Shown: in pieces, positions 26,268 to 35,485 of the stretch | Position numbering within the stretch: the first letter of the stretch is position 1 | Layout of the letters: every line of letters starts with the position of its first letter | Assembly (NCBI GenBank): GCA_037414955.1 | Contig: JBBEWH010000013.1 | Span: 1-64,000 of the forward strand | DNA from: Phytohabitans sp037414955 | GTDB taxonomy: Bacteria; Actinomycetota; Actinomycetes; Mycobacteriales; Micromonosporaceae | Direction: 5' to 3' | DNA: 64,000 nucleotides | The notes under the pieces: model-generated | Databases searched by the model: none | What the model was told of the DNA's origin: nothing | The model's input: only the letters and a program-made list of their open reading frames with translations | Program-made: the position numbers and the translations under genes

Positions 26268-27817
26268 ATGGGACCTCGACGCGGCGCATCGGCCGGGCTG
26301 GTTGCGCTCGGCACTGCTGCCCTACTCGTGCTCGCCGGCTCCAGCGTTGCCGCCGCGGGGTCGAACGCGGGGCGACCCGCTCGTGCGCAAGCCTCGCATC
26401 GACACACCTGGCGCACACGACGATCGTGAGCGCCACTGCCGTACCCGCCACCGCGTCGGTGCCGGCGCACTGCGCCGTCCAACTGGTTATCACCAATCCT
26501 CCAGCCGGGGACCAGGTCAAGGTGGGCGTATGGCTGCCCACGCAGAACTGGAACCGCCGCTTCCAGGGCGTCGGTGGCGGCGGCTTCTCCGGCGGCTCAC
26601 CCGACACCGCACCGGTCGCGGCGCTGCGGGAGGGGTACGCGGCCGCGGCGACCGACGCCGGACACACCGGAGCCAGCGGCAGCTTCGCCCTCAACCCGGA
26701 CGGCACGCTCAACTGGCAACTCATCGCCGACTTCGGCTATCTCGGCATCCACGAGATGACGGTGGCGGCCAAGACTCTGGTCCGGACGTTCTACGGCACG
26801 TCGTCGTTCCACAGCTACTTCAACGGCTGCTCCACCGGCGGCCGGCAAGGCCTGATGGAGGCGCAGCGCTACCCCACGGACTACGACGGCATCGCCGCCG
26901 CCGCACCGGCGATCAACTGGACCAAGTTCCACCCGGCCCAGTTCTGGGGCCAGCTGCGGATGCTGCTCGCCGGCAACGTCATCCCGCCTTGCGAACTCGC
27001 CGCGGCCACCCAGGCGGCCACCGCGGCCTGCGACCCCCGCGACGGGGTGACCGACGGGATCGTCGGCGACTGGCAAGGCTGCCGGTTCGACGCCCGCACC
27101 CTGATCGGCACCGCCACCCCGTGCGGCACCATCACCGCCACCGACGCCGACCTCATCAACACGATGTGGGCGGGACCGCGCGACACCGACGGCGAATCCC
27201 TCTGGTACGGCCTGGAGCGCGACGCTCCCCTGCAGGCACTGAACAACAGCTCCGGCGGCAGCGGCCAGCCCTTCTTCGTCGGGCTGGAGTGGTTCCGGTA
27301 CTTCCTGCTGCAGAACCCGGGATGGGACTGGCGGACCATGACGTACGAGCAGTACCTGCTGCTGTTCCAGCAATCCGTCCTCCAGTACCAGGCCGTGATC
27401 GCCACCGACGACCCGGACCTGTCCCGATTCCGCGACGCCGGCGGCAAGGTGGTCTTCTGGCACGGCACCGCCGACCCGCTGATCTTCTTCCGCGGCAGCG
27501 TCGACTACTACCAGCGGCTGGCAGCGGCCATGGGCGGCGCCAGGCAGACCAAGAAGTTCGCCCGATTCTTCGTCGCGCCGGGCGTCGGCCACTGCGGCGG
27601 CGGCCAGGGCGCCGCGCCCGCCGACCCGCTCGACGCCGTCGTGCGGTGGGTCGAGCATGGCAAGGCCCCGGACGCCCTGCCCGGACAGCGCGCCGACTCC
27701 GCCGGCAACGTGGTGCTCACCCGTCCGGTCTGCCCGTACCCCCTCGTGGCTCGGTACTCCGGACGCGGCGCGACCACGGACGCGAAAAACTTCACCTGCG
27801 CGGGCGGATTCCAGTAA
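26268..27817 (+). CDS. Tannase/feruloyl-esterase family enzyme, frameshift after the signal peptide
   Basis: From ATG 26268 (AAAGGA upstream) the frame encodes a signal peptide (LVALGTAALLVLAGSSVAAA). The mature protein then continues in another frame, reading SCASLASTHLAHTTIVSATA, so a small indel lies near 26355-26375 in a G-rich run. The catalytic domain follows: FNGCSTGGRQGLMEAQRYP (nucleophile Ser in GCSTGG), KVVFWHGTADPLI (Asp) and APGVGHCGGG (His). Paired cysteines fit the family. About 515 residues after correction, normal for the family. It would release gallic, hydroxybenzoic or ferulic acid from plant esters outside the cell. It ends only 8 bases from the convergent paaX-like gene. 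Confidence 0.8.
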
Positions 27818-27825
27818 GGAGGGCT

Positions 27826-28713
27826 TTATGCCGCCCGTCTGCTGATACGGCCCCACTCACGGGTCGCGGCCGGCTCCCACTTGGCGTGCTGCCGGTGGAA
27901 GAGCTTCGCGGCGCGGATGCCGCTCCACCCTTTCGGGAGTAGTTCCTCGGGGAGCGCGGGGTCGGCCAGGACCAGGAGGCGCCAGGCGTGCACAAGCCGG
28001 GTGACCCGGGCGATCGGGTCGTCGGAGGGTGCGTGGGTGAACTCGGCGATGAACTGCTCGTATTTCTGCTCCATCTCGTCGAGGTCCCACGCCTGGCGGG
28101 CCAGGGTCAGCGGGTCGCCGCCCGTGGCGAGGTGCTCGGAAAGGAACATCTGGGCGTGCTCCCGCACGCCGGCGTCGTCCAGGACGAGTTGGGCCTCCGT
28201 GGTCCGGTCGGTGCGGGTGCTGACCCAGACGCCGGGCGCCGGCCGGCCGAAGCCCGCCCACGCCATCCGCGTGTTCAGCAGGTACCGGCCGGCCCGGTTG
28301 GACTCCGGCACCCGGGCCAGCACCATCAACCACCGGCGGTCCCAGTGTGGCTGGGTGGCGGTGAATCCGAAGATGCGCGCGGCGCCGACGTTGAGAAACT
28401 GCTCGAACGCCGGGCTGAGCTGCCACCAGGTGTAGCGTCCTTCCCGCCGGGGGATGAGCCACCCGTCCGCCGAGGCCCGGACCAGGGCCTGCCGGCAGGC
28501 GTCCTCCTCGACGCCGAGGCGGCCGAGCGCGTCGATGAAGGCCGAGGTGGGCGCGGGCTGCCGGGCCGGCCGCACATAGTCGCCCAGGACGGTGATCAGC
28601 AAGCCGCGTACGCCGCCGGTGCCGGCGGCGTACCGGCGCGAGAAGACGAACCTCTCCTCGGACGCACTACCGAACTGGGCCGCGGAGGGCGTGGGCTCGC
28701 GGGACTCAGACAT
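27826..28713 (-). CDS. PaaX-family repressor
   Basis: This is a 295-residue protein. The N-terminal winged helix (GGVRGLLITVLGDYVRPA, ALGRLGVEEDACRQALVRA) and the central signature HWDRRWLMVLARVPESNR are characteristic of PaaX-like repressors, which answer to acyl-CoA thioesters of aromatic acids. The C-terminal domain (DPALPEELLPKGWSGIRAAK) is also standard. It adds a third aromatic-type regulator to the region. Its target may be the divergent CBM2 esterase or the genes to its left; no phenylacetate genes are visible here. ATG 28713 is preferred over 28743. Confidence 0.88.
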   Translation of the reverse strand: MSESREPTPSAAQFGSASEERFVFSRRYAAGTGGVRGLLITVLGDYVRPARQPAPTSAFIDALGRLGVEEDACRQALVRASADGWLIPRREGRYTWWQLSPAFEQFLNVGAARIFGFTATQPHWDRRWLMVLARVPESNRAGRYLLNTRMAWAGFGRPAPGVWVSTRTDRTTEAQLVLDDAGVREHAQMFLSEHLATGGDPLTLARQAWDLDEMEQKYEQFIAEFTHAPSDDPIARVTRLVHAWRLLVLADPALPEELLPKGWSGIRAAKLFHRQHAKWEPAATREWGRISRRAA

Positions 28714-29096
28714 GCCCGCAGTTGTGGACGGGCGTCGATCCACCGATCGGGGCAGAGGGCACCGGCCTATCCTACGGGCCTGTTCGCTATGCGAACGAGA
28801 TGCTCGGCTGGTCGTTACCGCTGGTCGACGCTATGCGACACACGAACGGCGATTCGCAACGACGATGATCTGCGCCTTGCCGAGGTCTAGCGCGAGAGCA
28901 CTGGGAAACGACGCCATGGGATCCGGCATCGCGGGATCGTCGTTCGACACTGTCGTTGACGACCTAAGTCGCAACGTCGTATCGTCTCCAACGACAGACT
29001 TCGATGGAATACGAGTCGCGCGGGGCCCAGCGCCGTCGTGCCAGCGCTCGCATGTGATCGCAAGTCCACCGGAAGTACGCAGTTGAGGGAGGGGTA
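28714..29096. promoter_or_regulatory. Divergent 383-base intergenic region with a palindrome
   Basis: No gene is supported here. GTTCGC-TAT-GCGAAC (28782-28796) is a perfect palindrome about 70 bases upstream of the PaaX-like gene. A related GCTATGCGA occurs about 40 bases further right (near 28832). Either could be the repressor's site. The right edge carries the strong ribosome site GAGGGAGGGG for the next gene. Confidence 0.4.
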
Positions 29097-30131
29097 ATGC
29101 GCCTATCGCGGTTCCGTCTGCTCGTCGCAGTCACCGTGCCGTTGGCGGTGGCCGCCACGGTCGGTGCGGTCTCGGTGACCGGGGCGGCCGCGGCCGCGGG
29201 CTGCCGAGTCAGCTACTCGGTCGGCTCGCAGTGGTCGGGAGGCTTCACCGGCAATGTGAGCGTGACCAACCTGGGCGATCCGCTCACCGGTTGGACGCTG
29301 ACCTGGTCGTTCGGCGCCGGCCAGCAGGTGACCCAAGCGTGGAACGCCACGGTCACCCAGAGCGGGGCGCAGGTATCCGCCCGCAACGTCGGTTGGAACG
29401 GCAGCCTCGCCACCAACGCCAGCGCGAGCTTCGGCTTCAACGGCTCGTGGAACAACAACAGCAACCCGGCGCCGTCGAGCTTCTCGCTCAACGGCACGGT
29501 CTGCAACGGCGGCACCACCCCCACCTCCGCGCCGCCCACCTCCGCACCGCCCACGTCCACGCCGCCGACGAGTCCGCCGCCGACCACCGGCGGCCCGCAG
29601 CCGGCCAACTCGATGGGCTTCATCGGCTGCTCCATGGCGGAGAACGTCTCGCAGGGGTACGTCGCCGTCGGCGGCCGCCGCATGTGGGGCCCGTACGGGA
29701 CTGGCGGCCTGGTCGTGCAGTCCTGGACCAACACCGACTCCAGCGCGTGGCAGCGGTTCGACCAGCAGGCGAGTAGGTTCGGACGACCGACGGCCGTGTG
29801 GGTGCAGATCTGCATCTTCGCCCAGAACGGTGCCACCTACAACGAGGTCCAGCAGCTCATCGCGAACGCCCGCCAGCACGCCGCTCCCGGCGCCACGATC
29901 TACATCTCCGGCCAGCCGCTCTACGACCCCGGCCAGACCTGCACCCTGGCCGGCGCCAATGGGCCACAGCTGACCGACAACCTGGCCCGGCAGGCGGCCG
30001 CCGACGCGACACAGAACGTGATCTACCCCGGACAGTTCAGGCTCCGCAACGGCGAGGTCGCCGACGGCTGTCACGCGAACACGGCCGGCCAGCAGTCGCT
30101 GGGCCGGCAGGCCATCGGGTACTGGGGCTAG
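29097..30131 (+). CDS. Secreted CBM2 – SGNH-type hydrolase
   Basis: This is a 344-residue protein. Signal peptide to about residue 34. A family 2 carbohydrate-binding module follows (about 36-138; CRVSYSVGSQWSGGFTGNVS, TGWTLTWSF, VGWNGSLATNASASFGF) with the usual exposed tryptophans. A Pro/Thr linker (about 140-166) leads to a C-terminal domain with GFIGCSMAENV as block I and ADGCHANTAGQQSLGRQ with Asp and His as block V. That suggests an SGNH esterase acting on a cellulose- or xylan-bound substrate. The catalytic domain is less typical than the CBM, so its activity is less certain. Confidence 0.8.
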   Translation: MRLSRFRLLVAVTVPLAVAATVGAVSVTGAAAAAGCRVSYSVGSQWSGGFTGNVSVTNLGDPLTGWTLTWSFGAGQQVTQAWNATVTQSGAQVSARNVGWNGSLATNASASFGFNGSWNNNSNPAPSSFSLNGTVCNGGTTPTSAPPTSAPPTSTPPTSPPPTTGGPQPANSMGFIGCSMAENVSQGYVAVGGRRMWGPYGTGGLVVQSWTNTDSSAWQRFDQQASRFGRPTAVWVQICIFAQNGATYNEVQQLIANARQHAAPGATIYISGQPLYDPGQTCTLAGANGPQLTDNLARQAAADATQNVIYPGQFRLRNGEVADGCHANTAGQQSLGRQAIGYWG

Positions 30132-30140
30132 GCGGTGGGT

Positions 30141-30174
30141 GACCGGGGCGGCACGGATCAACGCCGCCCCGGTC
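30141..30174 (+). terminator. Strong hairpin terminator
   Basis: GACCGGGGCGGC and GCCGCCCCGGTC form a perfect 12-bp stem around a 10-base loop, nine bases after the stop of the CBM2 gene. There is no T-run, as usual in actinomycetes. Confidence 0.8.
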
Positions 30175-30319
30175 ATGGTGCTATATGGAGTGCCCTAACG
30201 GCTGGCGAGCCGACGTGCGCCGCACCGTCGTGGCTGCCGACTAGCTCAGCTTGGATCGGGGACCACAGTGGCAAGCGGGTGTGGTTGGCCGCAGGGTGAC
30301 CCGTGCGCCGAGTGATTGA

Positions 30320-31255
30320 TTACACGGCTGCGCCGTGGGGGATGGGGCGCTCGTTGTGCGCGCGGTGCCGGTAGCGCAGGGGGGATTCTCCGGTCTCTCG
30401 TTTGAATGCGGTGCTGAATGCGGCGTCGGAGGCGTAGCCCAGGTCGACCGCGAGGGAACCGATGCGCACGTCGGCGCCGCGCAGGGCGCGCTGGGCCAGG
30501 AGCATCCGGTAGCGGCTGAGGTAGGTCAGCGGCGGGACGCCGGCCACCGCCCGGAAATGCCGGGCGAACGAGGAGCGGGACATCGCGGCGGCGCGCGCCA
30601 GATCCTCCAGGCCCCACGGCTTTCCGGGCTCGGAGTGCATGAGTTCGAGGGCGGGGCGCAGCCGTTCGTCGGTCAGCACCCGGAGCCATCCGGGCGGTGC
30701 CTCGGCCTGGTCGAGGTAGGCGCGGAGGGCTGAGAGCACGAGGAGCTGGGCGTATTGCCGGATGGCGAACGCGGAGCCGGTGCGGTTGTCGGCGATCTCG
30801 TCGAACAGCTGGTCCAGGAGGCCACGCATGCTGGTCGCGGCCGATGCCCGGACGTGTCCCACCGGCGGCATTGTTTGCAGCAGCAACTCGCGGCCGGCTG
30901 GGTTGATGTCCACGGCGGTGCCGATGACGATGTCGTCGGTGCTGCGGTCGGCGTCGGTAAGGCCGGTGAAGTTCTCCTCGGGCCCGATCTGCCGGCGTGG
31001 TCCGGTGCCGGTGCCGCCCTCGTGCTGCAGCCATGACCGGTTGGTGAGGATGGCGACGTCGCCCGGCGCGAGTTCGATCGGCTCGTCGATGCCGTCGGTG
31101 AGCAGCCGGCCGTGGCCGGACACCATGGCGATGAGCTTCAGCGAGTCCCCGCAGGGCGACCGCGCCACCCACGGGCCACGCGCCGCGAAACCGCCGGCCA
31201 CGACACCTCGGATCTCGACGAGGTCGAACACCTCGGACAGCTGGTCCTTGCGCAT
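30320..31255 (-). CDS. AraC-family regulator (cupin_6 sensor)
   Basis: This is a 311-residue protein. The N-terminal cupin_6-like sensor is seen in KLIAMVSGHGRLL and PIELAPGDVAILTNRSW. The C-terminal AraC domain has two helix-turn-helix units: PWGLEDLARAAAMSRSSFAR with HFRAVAGVPPLTYL, and IGSLAVDLGYASDAAFSTAF with KRETGESP. This subgroup usually regulates a neighbouring oxidoreductase or hydrolase; the divergent alpha/beta hydrolase 106 bases away is the obvious target. ATG 31255 was chosen because it begins at the conserved sensor start. Confidence 0.9.
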   Translation of the reverse strand: MRKDQLSEVFDLVEIRGVVAGGFAARGPWVARSPCGDSLKLIAMVSGHGRLLTDGIDEPIELAPGDVAILTNRSWLQHEGGTGTGPRRQIGPEENFTGLTDADRSTDDIVIGTAVDINPAGRELLLQTMPPVGHVRASAATSMRGLLDQLFDEIADNRTGSAFAIRQYAQLLVLSALRAYLDQAEAPPGWLRVLTDERLRPALELMHSEPGKPWGLEDLARAAAMSRSSFARHFRAVAGVPPLTYLSRYRMLLAQRALRGADVRIGSLAVDLGYASDAAFSTAFKRETGESPLRYRHRAHNERPIPHGAAV

Positions 31256-31361
31256 GCTGACACTCTCGCGCAAAAAGTATGGACGGACAAGCATTCAGCG
31301 TCCAGCCACGGTTGCCCAGACTGGAACCACGCCGCGTCGGCAGACCGAGGAGTTGGTTCGA

Positions 31362-32516
31362 ATGTCACATCAGCCCATGGACGGATCCCGGACGATTGTC
31401 ATCACCGGCGGAAGCAGTGAATCGAGTTATCCGGCCGACTCCGTCGGCGGGTCGGCCGGGATGTCGCGGCGTACGGTGCTGTCGGCCGGGATGGGTCTGG
31501 TCACGGTCGGTGGCGTCGCCGCGGTCGGGGCCGGTGTGGCCGACGCGACGGTAGGCGCCGGTCGGGTCGGTGCCGGTCATTCCGGCGGGCCCGGTCGGAT
31601 CATGTCGGTCAGCCCGGTAACGCTGTCAGCGCCCGGCCGTGCCGCGCCTCTGGAGGTGCGGGTCTCCGCCCCGGTGACCGGACGCAACCTGCCGGTCATC
31701 CTCTTCGCCCACGGCCACGGTCAGGTGAACTTCCTCAACTCGTACCTCGGCTACGGTCCGATCGTCGACTACTTCTCCTCGCACGGCTTCGTGGTGATCC
31801 AGCCCACTCACCTGGACGCGATGGCGCTCGGCCTGCGTGATGCCGATGACCCAGATGCACCCCTGTACGCGCGGGCGCGGGCCGAGGACATGTCCCGCAT
31901 CCTCGACCAGCTCGACGTGATCGAGAAGGCCGTGCCGCAGCTTGCCGGGCGCCTGGACCGGGATAAGGTCGCCGTAGTGGGCCACTCGTTGGGCGGGCAT
32001 ACGGCCGCCCTGTTGCTGGGCATGCAGTTCGACGATCCGTCTCAGAGCGGCCGGAAGGTGAGCCTCGTCGACCGCCGGATCAGAACGGGTGTGATGATCG
32101 CCCCGCCCGGCCGGGGTGGCGATGCGCTGCACGACCAGGTGGCCGAGCTCTACCCCGCCCTGAACGCCCCAGACTTCTCCACGATGCGCACGCCGGCACT
32201 CGTCGTCGCGGGCGACAAGGACCTCTCCACCACCTTCACCGACCTGGGCGCGAGCTGGCGGATGGACGCGTACTTCCTCTCCCCGGGTCCCAAGTCGCTG
32301 CTCACCGTGTTCGACGGGGAGCACCAACTCGGCGGAATCTGCGGATACGACTCCGTCCTGACCACCGACGAGAACCCCCAGCGGGTCGCCGCGGTCGGGC
32401 GGCTGACCTCGGCCTACCTGCGCACCGCGTTCGACCGCCGGGATCCCGCCTGGCAGCAGGCGCGGGACGCGCTGACGACCGGAGCCAACCCGATCGGACG
32501 GGTCGACTCCAAGTAA
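31362..32516 (+). CDS. Exported alpha/beta hydrolase (chlorophyllase/PAF-acetylhydrolase-like)
   Basis: This is a 384-residue protein from ATG 31362 (GAGGAG upstream). A Tat-like signal begins around residue 34 (MSRRTVLSAGMGLVTVGG), so the start may instead be that Met at about 31461. The hydrolase core has the oxyanion strand LPVILFAHGHGQVNFLNSY, nucleophile elbow VAVVGHSLGGHTAALLLG, Asp in PALVVAGDKDLST and His in FDGEHQLGGI. It probably cleaves an ester or lactone at the cell surface. The substrate is unknown. The stop codon lies inside a 17-base tandem duplication. Confidence 0.85.
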   Translation: MSHQPMDGSRTIVITGGSSESSYPADSVGGSAGMSRRTVLSAGMGLVTVGGVAAVGAGVADATVGAGRVGAGHSGGPGRIMSVSPVTLSAPGRAAPLEVRVSAPVTGRNLPVILFAHGHGQVNFLNSYLGYGPIVDYFSSHGFVVIQPTHLDAMALGLRDADDPDAPLYARARAEDMSRILDQLDVIEKAVPQLAGRLDRDKVAVVGHSLGGHTAALLLGMQFDDPSQSGRKVSLVDRRIRTGVMIAPPGRGGDALHDQVAELYPALNAPDFSTMRTPALVVAGDKDLSTTFTDLGASWRMDAYFLSPGPKSLLTVFDGEHQLGGICGYDSVLTTDENPQRVAAVGRLTSAYLRTAFDRRDPAWQQARDALTTGANPIGRVDSK

Positions 32517-32535
32517 GCGTCGACTCCAAGTAAGC
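32502..32535. repeat. 17-base exact tandem duplication across a stop codon
   Basis: GTCGACTCCAAGTAAGC occurs twice in a row (32502-32518, 32519-32535). The first copy encodes the last residues and TAA stop of the hydrolase, and the second is noncoding. The duplication is perfect, so it is recent. It does not alter the protein. Confidence 0.95.
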
Positions 32536-32641
32536 CCAGTGATCCGAGCCAGTTCGTGAGGCGGCGGGTGGTGAGGCGGGTGACAACCATTGCTGCATCA
32601 CCACCCGCACGCTTGAACGCTTCCCCAATCGCTCTCAGGGC

Positions 32642-33332
32642 TCAGCCCAGCTTTCCGACGATCTTCGCTACTTCGGCAGGCATGGACAGGAACGGCGCAT
32701 GTGCGGCATCGAGTGTCACGACGGAGGTCTGATTCTCCGGGAAGGCGGCGTCCGTTTCGGCGATGAACAATCGCTGGAGTGCCGGCCGGATCGCCACGTC
32801 GCGCGAACAGACGACATAGGTCCGGGGGATGGAGCCCCAAGCGTCGCGGGTCAGGTCGGTGGTGGCGTGCATCATGCTGGCCGGGGCGTCCGGGGTCAGC
32901 AGTCCCAGGGCGGCGTCGGCGACGATCGGGTCGACATCGCCGTAGAACGCGTCGCGAAGCTGCTGGCGGTAGGCGAGGTCGTTCGAGGCGAGGTCGAGCC
33001 GCAGCGCGCCCGTCGCGTTGGGATCGCCCCGCAGCGCGGACAGGACCAGCGCCCAGCAGATCGGCCGCGGCGTCGAGGTCCACAGTGGCCACCGGTGAGA
33101 CTTCGGTGGCCAGCGCCGCCGGGTCGAACGGACGCATGGTCAGGCACGCGGGCCGACGGGCACGCAGCCCGTGTCCGGCCATGTCGACCGCCAGAGCCGG
33201 ACGGCCGTAGGGCACGAGGTGGGCGATGACCTCGGTCCAGCACCAGGCGCCATGCCAGGAGCCGGGCAGCAGAAGGATCGGCGTGGAACTGGGGGGCATA
33301 GCCGCTCCATGGGGATCGGAGGTCGCCGTCAC
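32642..33332 (-). pseudogene. Alpha/beta hydrolase (EstC-like) with internal deletion removing the nucleophile
   Basis: From GTG 33332 the frame encodes ILLLPGSWHGAWCWTEVI, VDMAGHGLRA and VDLDAAADLL. Near 33060 it jumps into another frame that reads LVLSALRGDPNATGALRLDL, DAFYGDVDP, WGSIPRTYVVCSRDVAI and DAAHAPFLSMP to the stop at 32642. Intact relatives have about 70 residues between these parts, including the GHSxGG nucleophile elbow, which is absent here. It is therefore an inactive pseudogene. The start overlaps the stop of the molybdenum-hydroxylase large subunit (GTGA), so the gene was once the last cistron of that operon. Confidence 0.8.
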
Positions 33333-35485
33333 AGGAGTTTGTCCTGGGTGAACGGGACATCCCGGAGGCGGAGGGCGGTGGCGTGGTAGATCGCGTTGCC
33401 GATCGCCGCGGGCACCCCAGTTCCGGGTGTCTCACCGAAGCCGCGTGCGCCAAGCGAGGGTTTGTGGTTGTCGTCCGGGCGATCGACGAACAGGGCTTCC
33501 ACCGACGGGACATCGGCGCAGACCGGGACCAGATAGGTGGACAGGTTGGGGTTGACGACCCGGGCCGTGTGAGGATCCACCATCGTGTGCTCCATCAGCG
33601 CGAAGCCCAGGCCCCATGTCACGCCGCCGATCACCTGTCCACGCGCGGTCCGGCGGTTGAGCACCCGCCCTACGTCATAGGCGGCCACGACGCGGCTCAC
33701 CCGCAACGCGCCGACCCGTGGCCGTATCCGGACCTCCACGAACACCGCTCCAGACGTGTGTCCGGGTACGTTCCGCCTTTCGCCCTGCACCTCGAGCACG
33801 CTGCCACGGCGGCGCATGACGCCACGGAAGGTGTCACGGCGACGGCGGTCGCCTCGGGCGTACAGCCGACCGTCCGCCACGACGACCTCCTCGGCCGGCA
33901 CGCCATACAGATCGGAATGGGGGTCGGCGACGGCGAGACGTACCACGGTGTCTCGCGCGGTCCTCGCCGCCTGATCCACCGGACCGACCACGCTCGGCAT
34001 CGTGGCCGAACCCGCCGAGATCGACGCACGGGGAAACTCGGTGTCGCCGAGCAGCGTCGTGACGTGGCCGAGCGGTACGCCGAGCCCATCGGCAGCGACC
34101 TGAGTCAGCACGGTGTAGGTGCCGGTGCCGATCTCCTGGCTCGCGGTCCGCAGGGTCGCCCGCCCGTCCAGCCCGACGGTGAGCGAGGCCAAGGACTCGA
34201 TCCAGTTGAAGCTGTGGAACTCGGTAGCCATGCCCCAGCCCACGTACTCGTCGCCAACCCTCATGGACCCCGGCCGGGGATCGCGCCGCTCCCAGCCGAA
34301 TGCCTTGGCCCCCATCCGATAGCACTCCAGCAGGTGGTCGCTCGGGTCGATCGCGGTGTGGTTGCGTACCCGCACCTCCACGGGGTCGATGCCGACCTCG
34401 TAGCTGAGCTCGTCCAAGGCGGTCTCGAGAGCGAAGTGAGCCGTCGTCTCGGGTGAGCGCATGTAGCTGGACGTGTGCAGATCCAGCTTGACGCCCATCT
34501 GCCGTACGTGGACGTTCGGGCAGGTGTAAAGGTTGATCGTGGAGTCACTGGAGTTGTAGACCCCGTTCTCGGTACGGCTCAGCTGCTGCGTCGAGGTGTC
34601 GACGATCGCGGTCAGAACACCCTGCCGGGTCGCGCCGACCCGCAGTTCGCGACTGAACTCGGAACGGTGGCCGTTCGAGGTGTACATCTGCGCCCGGGAC
34701 AGCACCAGCTTCACCGGCCGTCCGACGAGACTCGCCGCCTCCGCGGTGAGCAGGGTGTGGGGATAGACGGGCCCCTTGGCGCCGAAGCCTCCGCCGAGGT
34801 AGGGCGAGACCACCCGGACCTTGGTCAGATCGGAGATGTTGAACGCTTGAGACACGATCATGCGGGTGAAGACGACGCCCTGTGCGCTCTCGTAGAGAGT
34901 CAGCTCGTCGTCCCTCCAGACGGCGGTGGTGGTGTGCGGCTCGATCGGATTGTGATGCTGCATCGGGCTGCTGTAGGACCGCTCGATCCGCACCGGCGCC
35001 TGCCCGAAAGCTGCCTCGGCGTCCCCGCGGACGTACTCGTTGTCCCTGTTGCGGAACGCGGACGGCAGGAACGCTTCATCCATCGCGTCTGCCAGCCGGA
35101 CGACGGCCTCCTCGGCGCGGTAGCGCACGCGCACGAGATTGGCGGCCTCCTGTGCCTGCTCCAGGGTTTCGGCCACCACGTAAGCGACCGGCTGCCCGTT
35201 GTGGTGGATACGGGTATCCTGCATCGGCACGAAGCCCTTGGTGTACGGGAACGCCGGCACCGTGAACCTCCGCATGTCGCGGTGGGTGTAGACCGCCACG
35301 ACTCCGGGGTGGGCCAGCGCCGCACGGGTGTCGATCTCGAGGATCTCCCCCCGGGCGATCGTGCTCATCACCATGAACCCGTGCAGCGCGTCGGTCACCT
35401 CGTTGTCCGCGGCGTACCGGGCCGCGCCGGTGACCTTCACCCGGCCGTCCACCCGCTCCACGCCCTGACCGACCAGCTCGGTCAT
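33329..35485 (-). CDS. Molybdenum hydroxylase, molybdopterin-binding subunit (PaoC-like)
   Basis: This is a 718-residue protein from ATG 35485, overlapping the stop of the FAD subunit. The xanthine-dehydrogenase large-subunit pattern is clear: YAADNEVTDALHGFMVMS, YLGGGFGAKGP, SQEIGTGTYTVLTQVAADGL, and near the end GARGFGETPGTGVPAAIGNA with the catalytic Glu in FGE. It binds the Mo-cytosine-dinucleotide cofactor and would oxidise aldehydes or N-heterocycles. With the Tat-exported small subunit, the holoenzyme probably acts outside the membrane, like the E. coli PaoABC aldehyde oxidoreductase. Confidence 0.92.
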   Translation of the reverse strand: MTELVGQGVERVDGRVKVTGAARYAADNEVTDALHGFMVMSTIARGEILEIDTRAALAHPGVVAVYTHRDMRRFTVPAFPYTKGFVPMQDTRIHHNGQPVAYVVAETLEQAQEAANLVRVRYRAEEAVVRLADAMDEAFLPSAFRNRDNEYVRGDAEAAFGQAPVRIERSYSSPMQHHNPIEPHTTTAVWRDDELTLYESAQGVVFTRMIVSQAFNISDLTKVRVVSPYLGGGFGAKGPVYPHTLLTAEAASLVGRPVKLVLSRAQMYTSNGHRSEFSRELRVGATRQGVLTAIVDTSTQQLSRTENGVYNSSDSTINLYTCPNVHVRQMGVKLDLHTSSYMRSPETTAHFALETALDELSYEVGIDPVEVRVRNHTAIDPSDHLLECYRMGAKAFGWERRDPRPGSMRVGDEYVGWGMATEFHSFNWIESLASLTVGLDGRATLRTASQEIGTGTYTVLTQVAADGLGVPLGHVTTLLGDTEFPRASISAGSATMPSVVGPVDQAARTARDTVVRLAVADPHSDLYGVPAEEVVVADGRLYARGDRRRRDTFRGVMRRRGSVLEVQGERRNVPGHTSGAVFVEVRIRPRVGALRVSRVVAAYDVGRVLNRRTARGQVIGGVTWGLGFALMEHTMVDPHTARVVNPNLSTYLVPVCADVPSVEALFVDRPDDNHKPSLGARGFGETPGTGVPAAIGNAIYHATALRLRDVPFTQDKLL

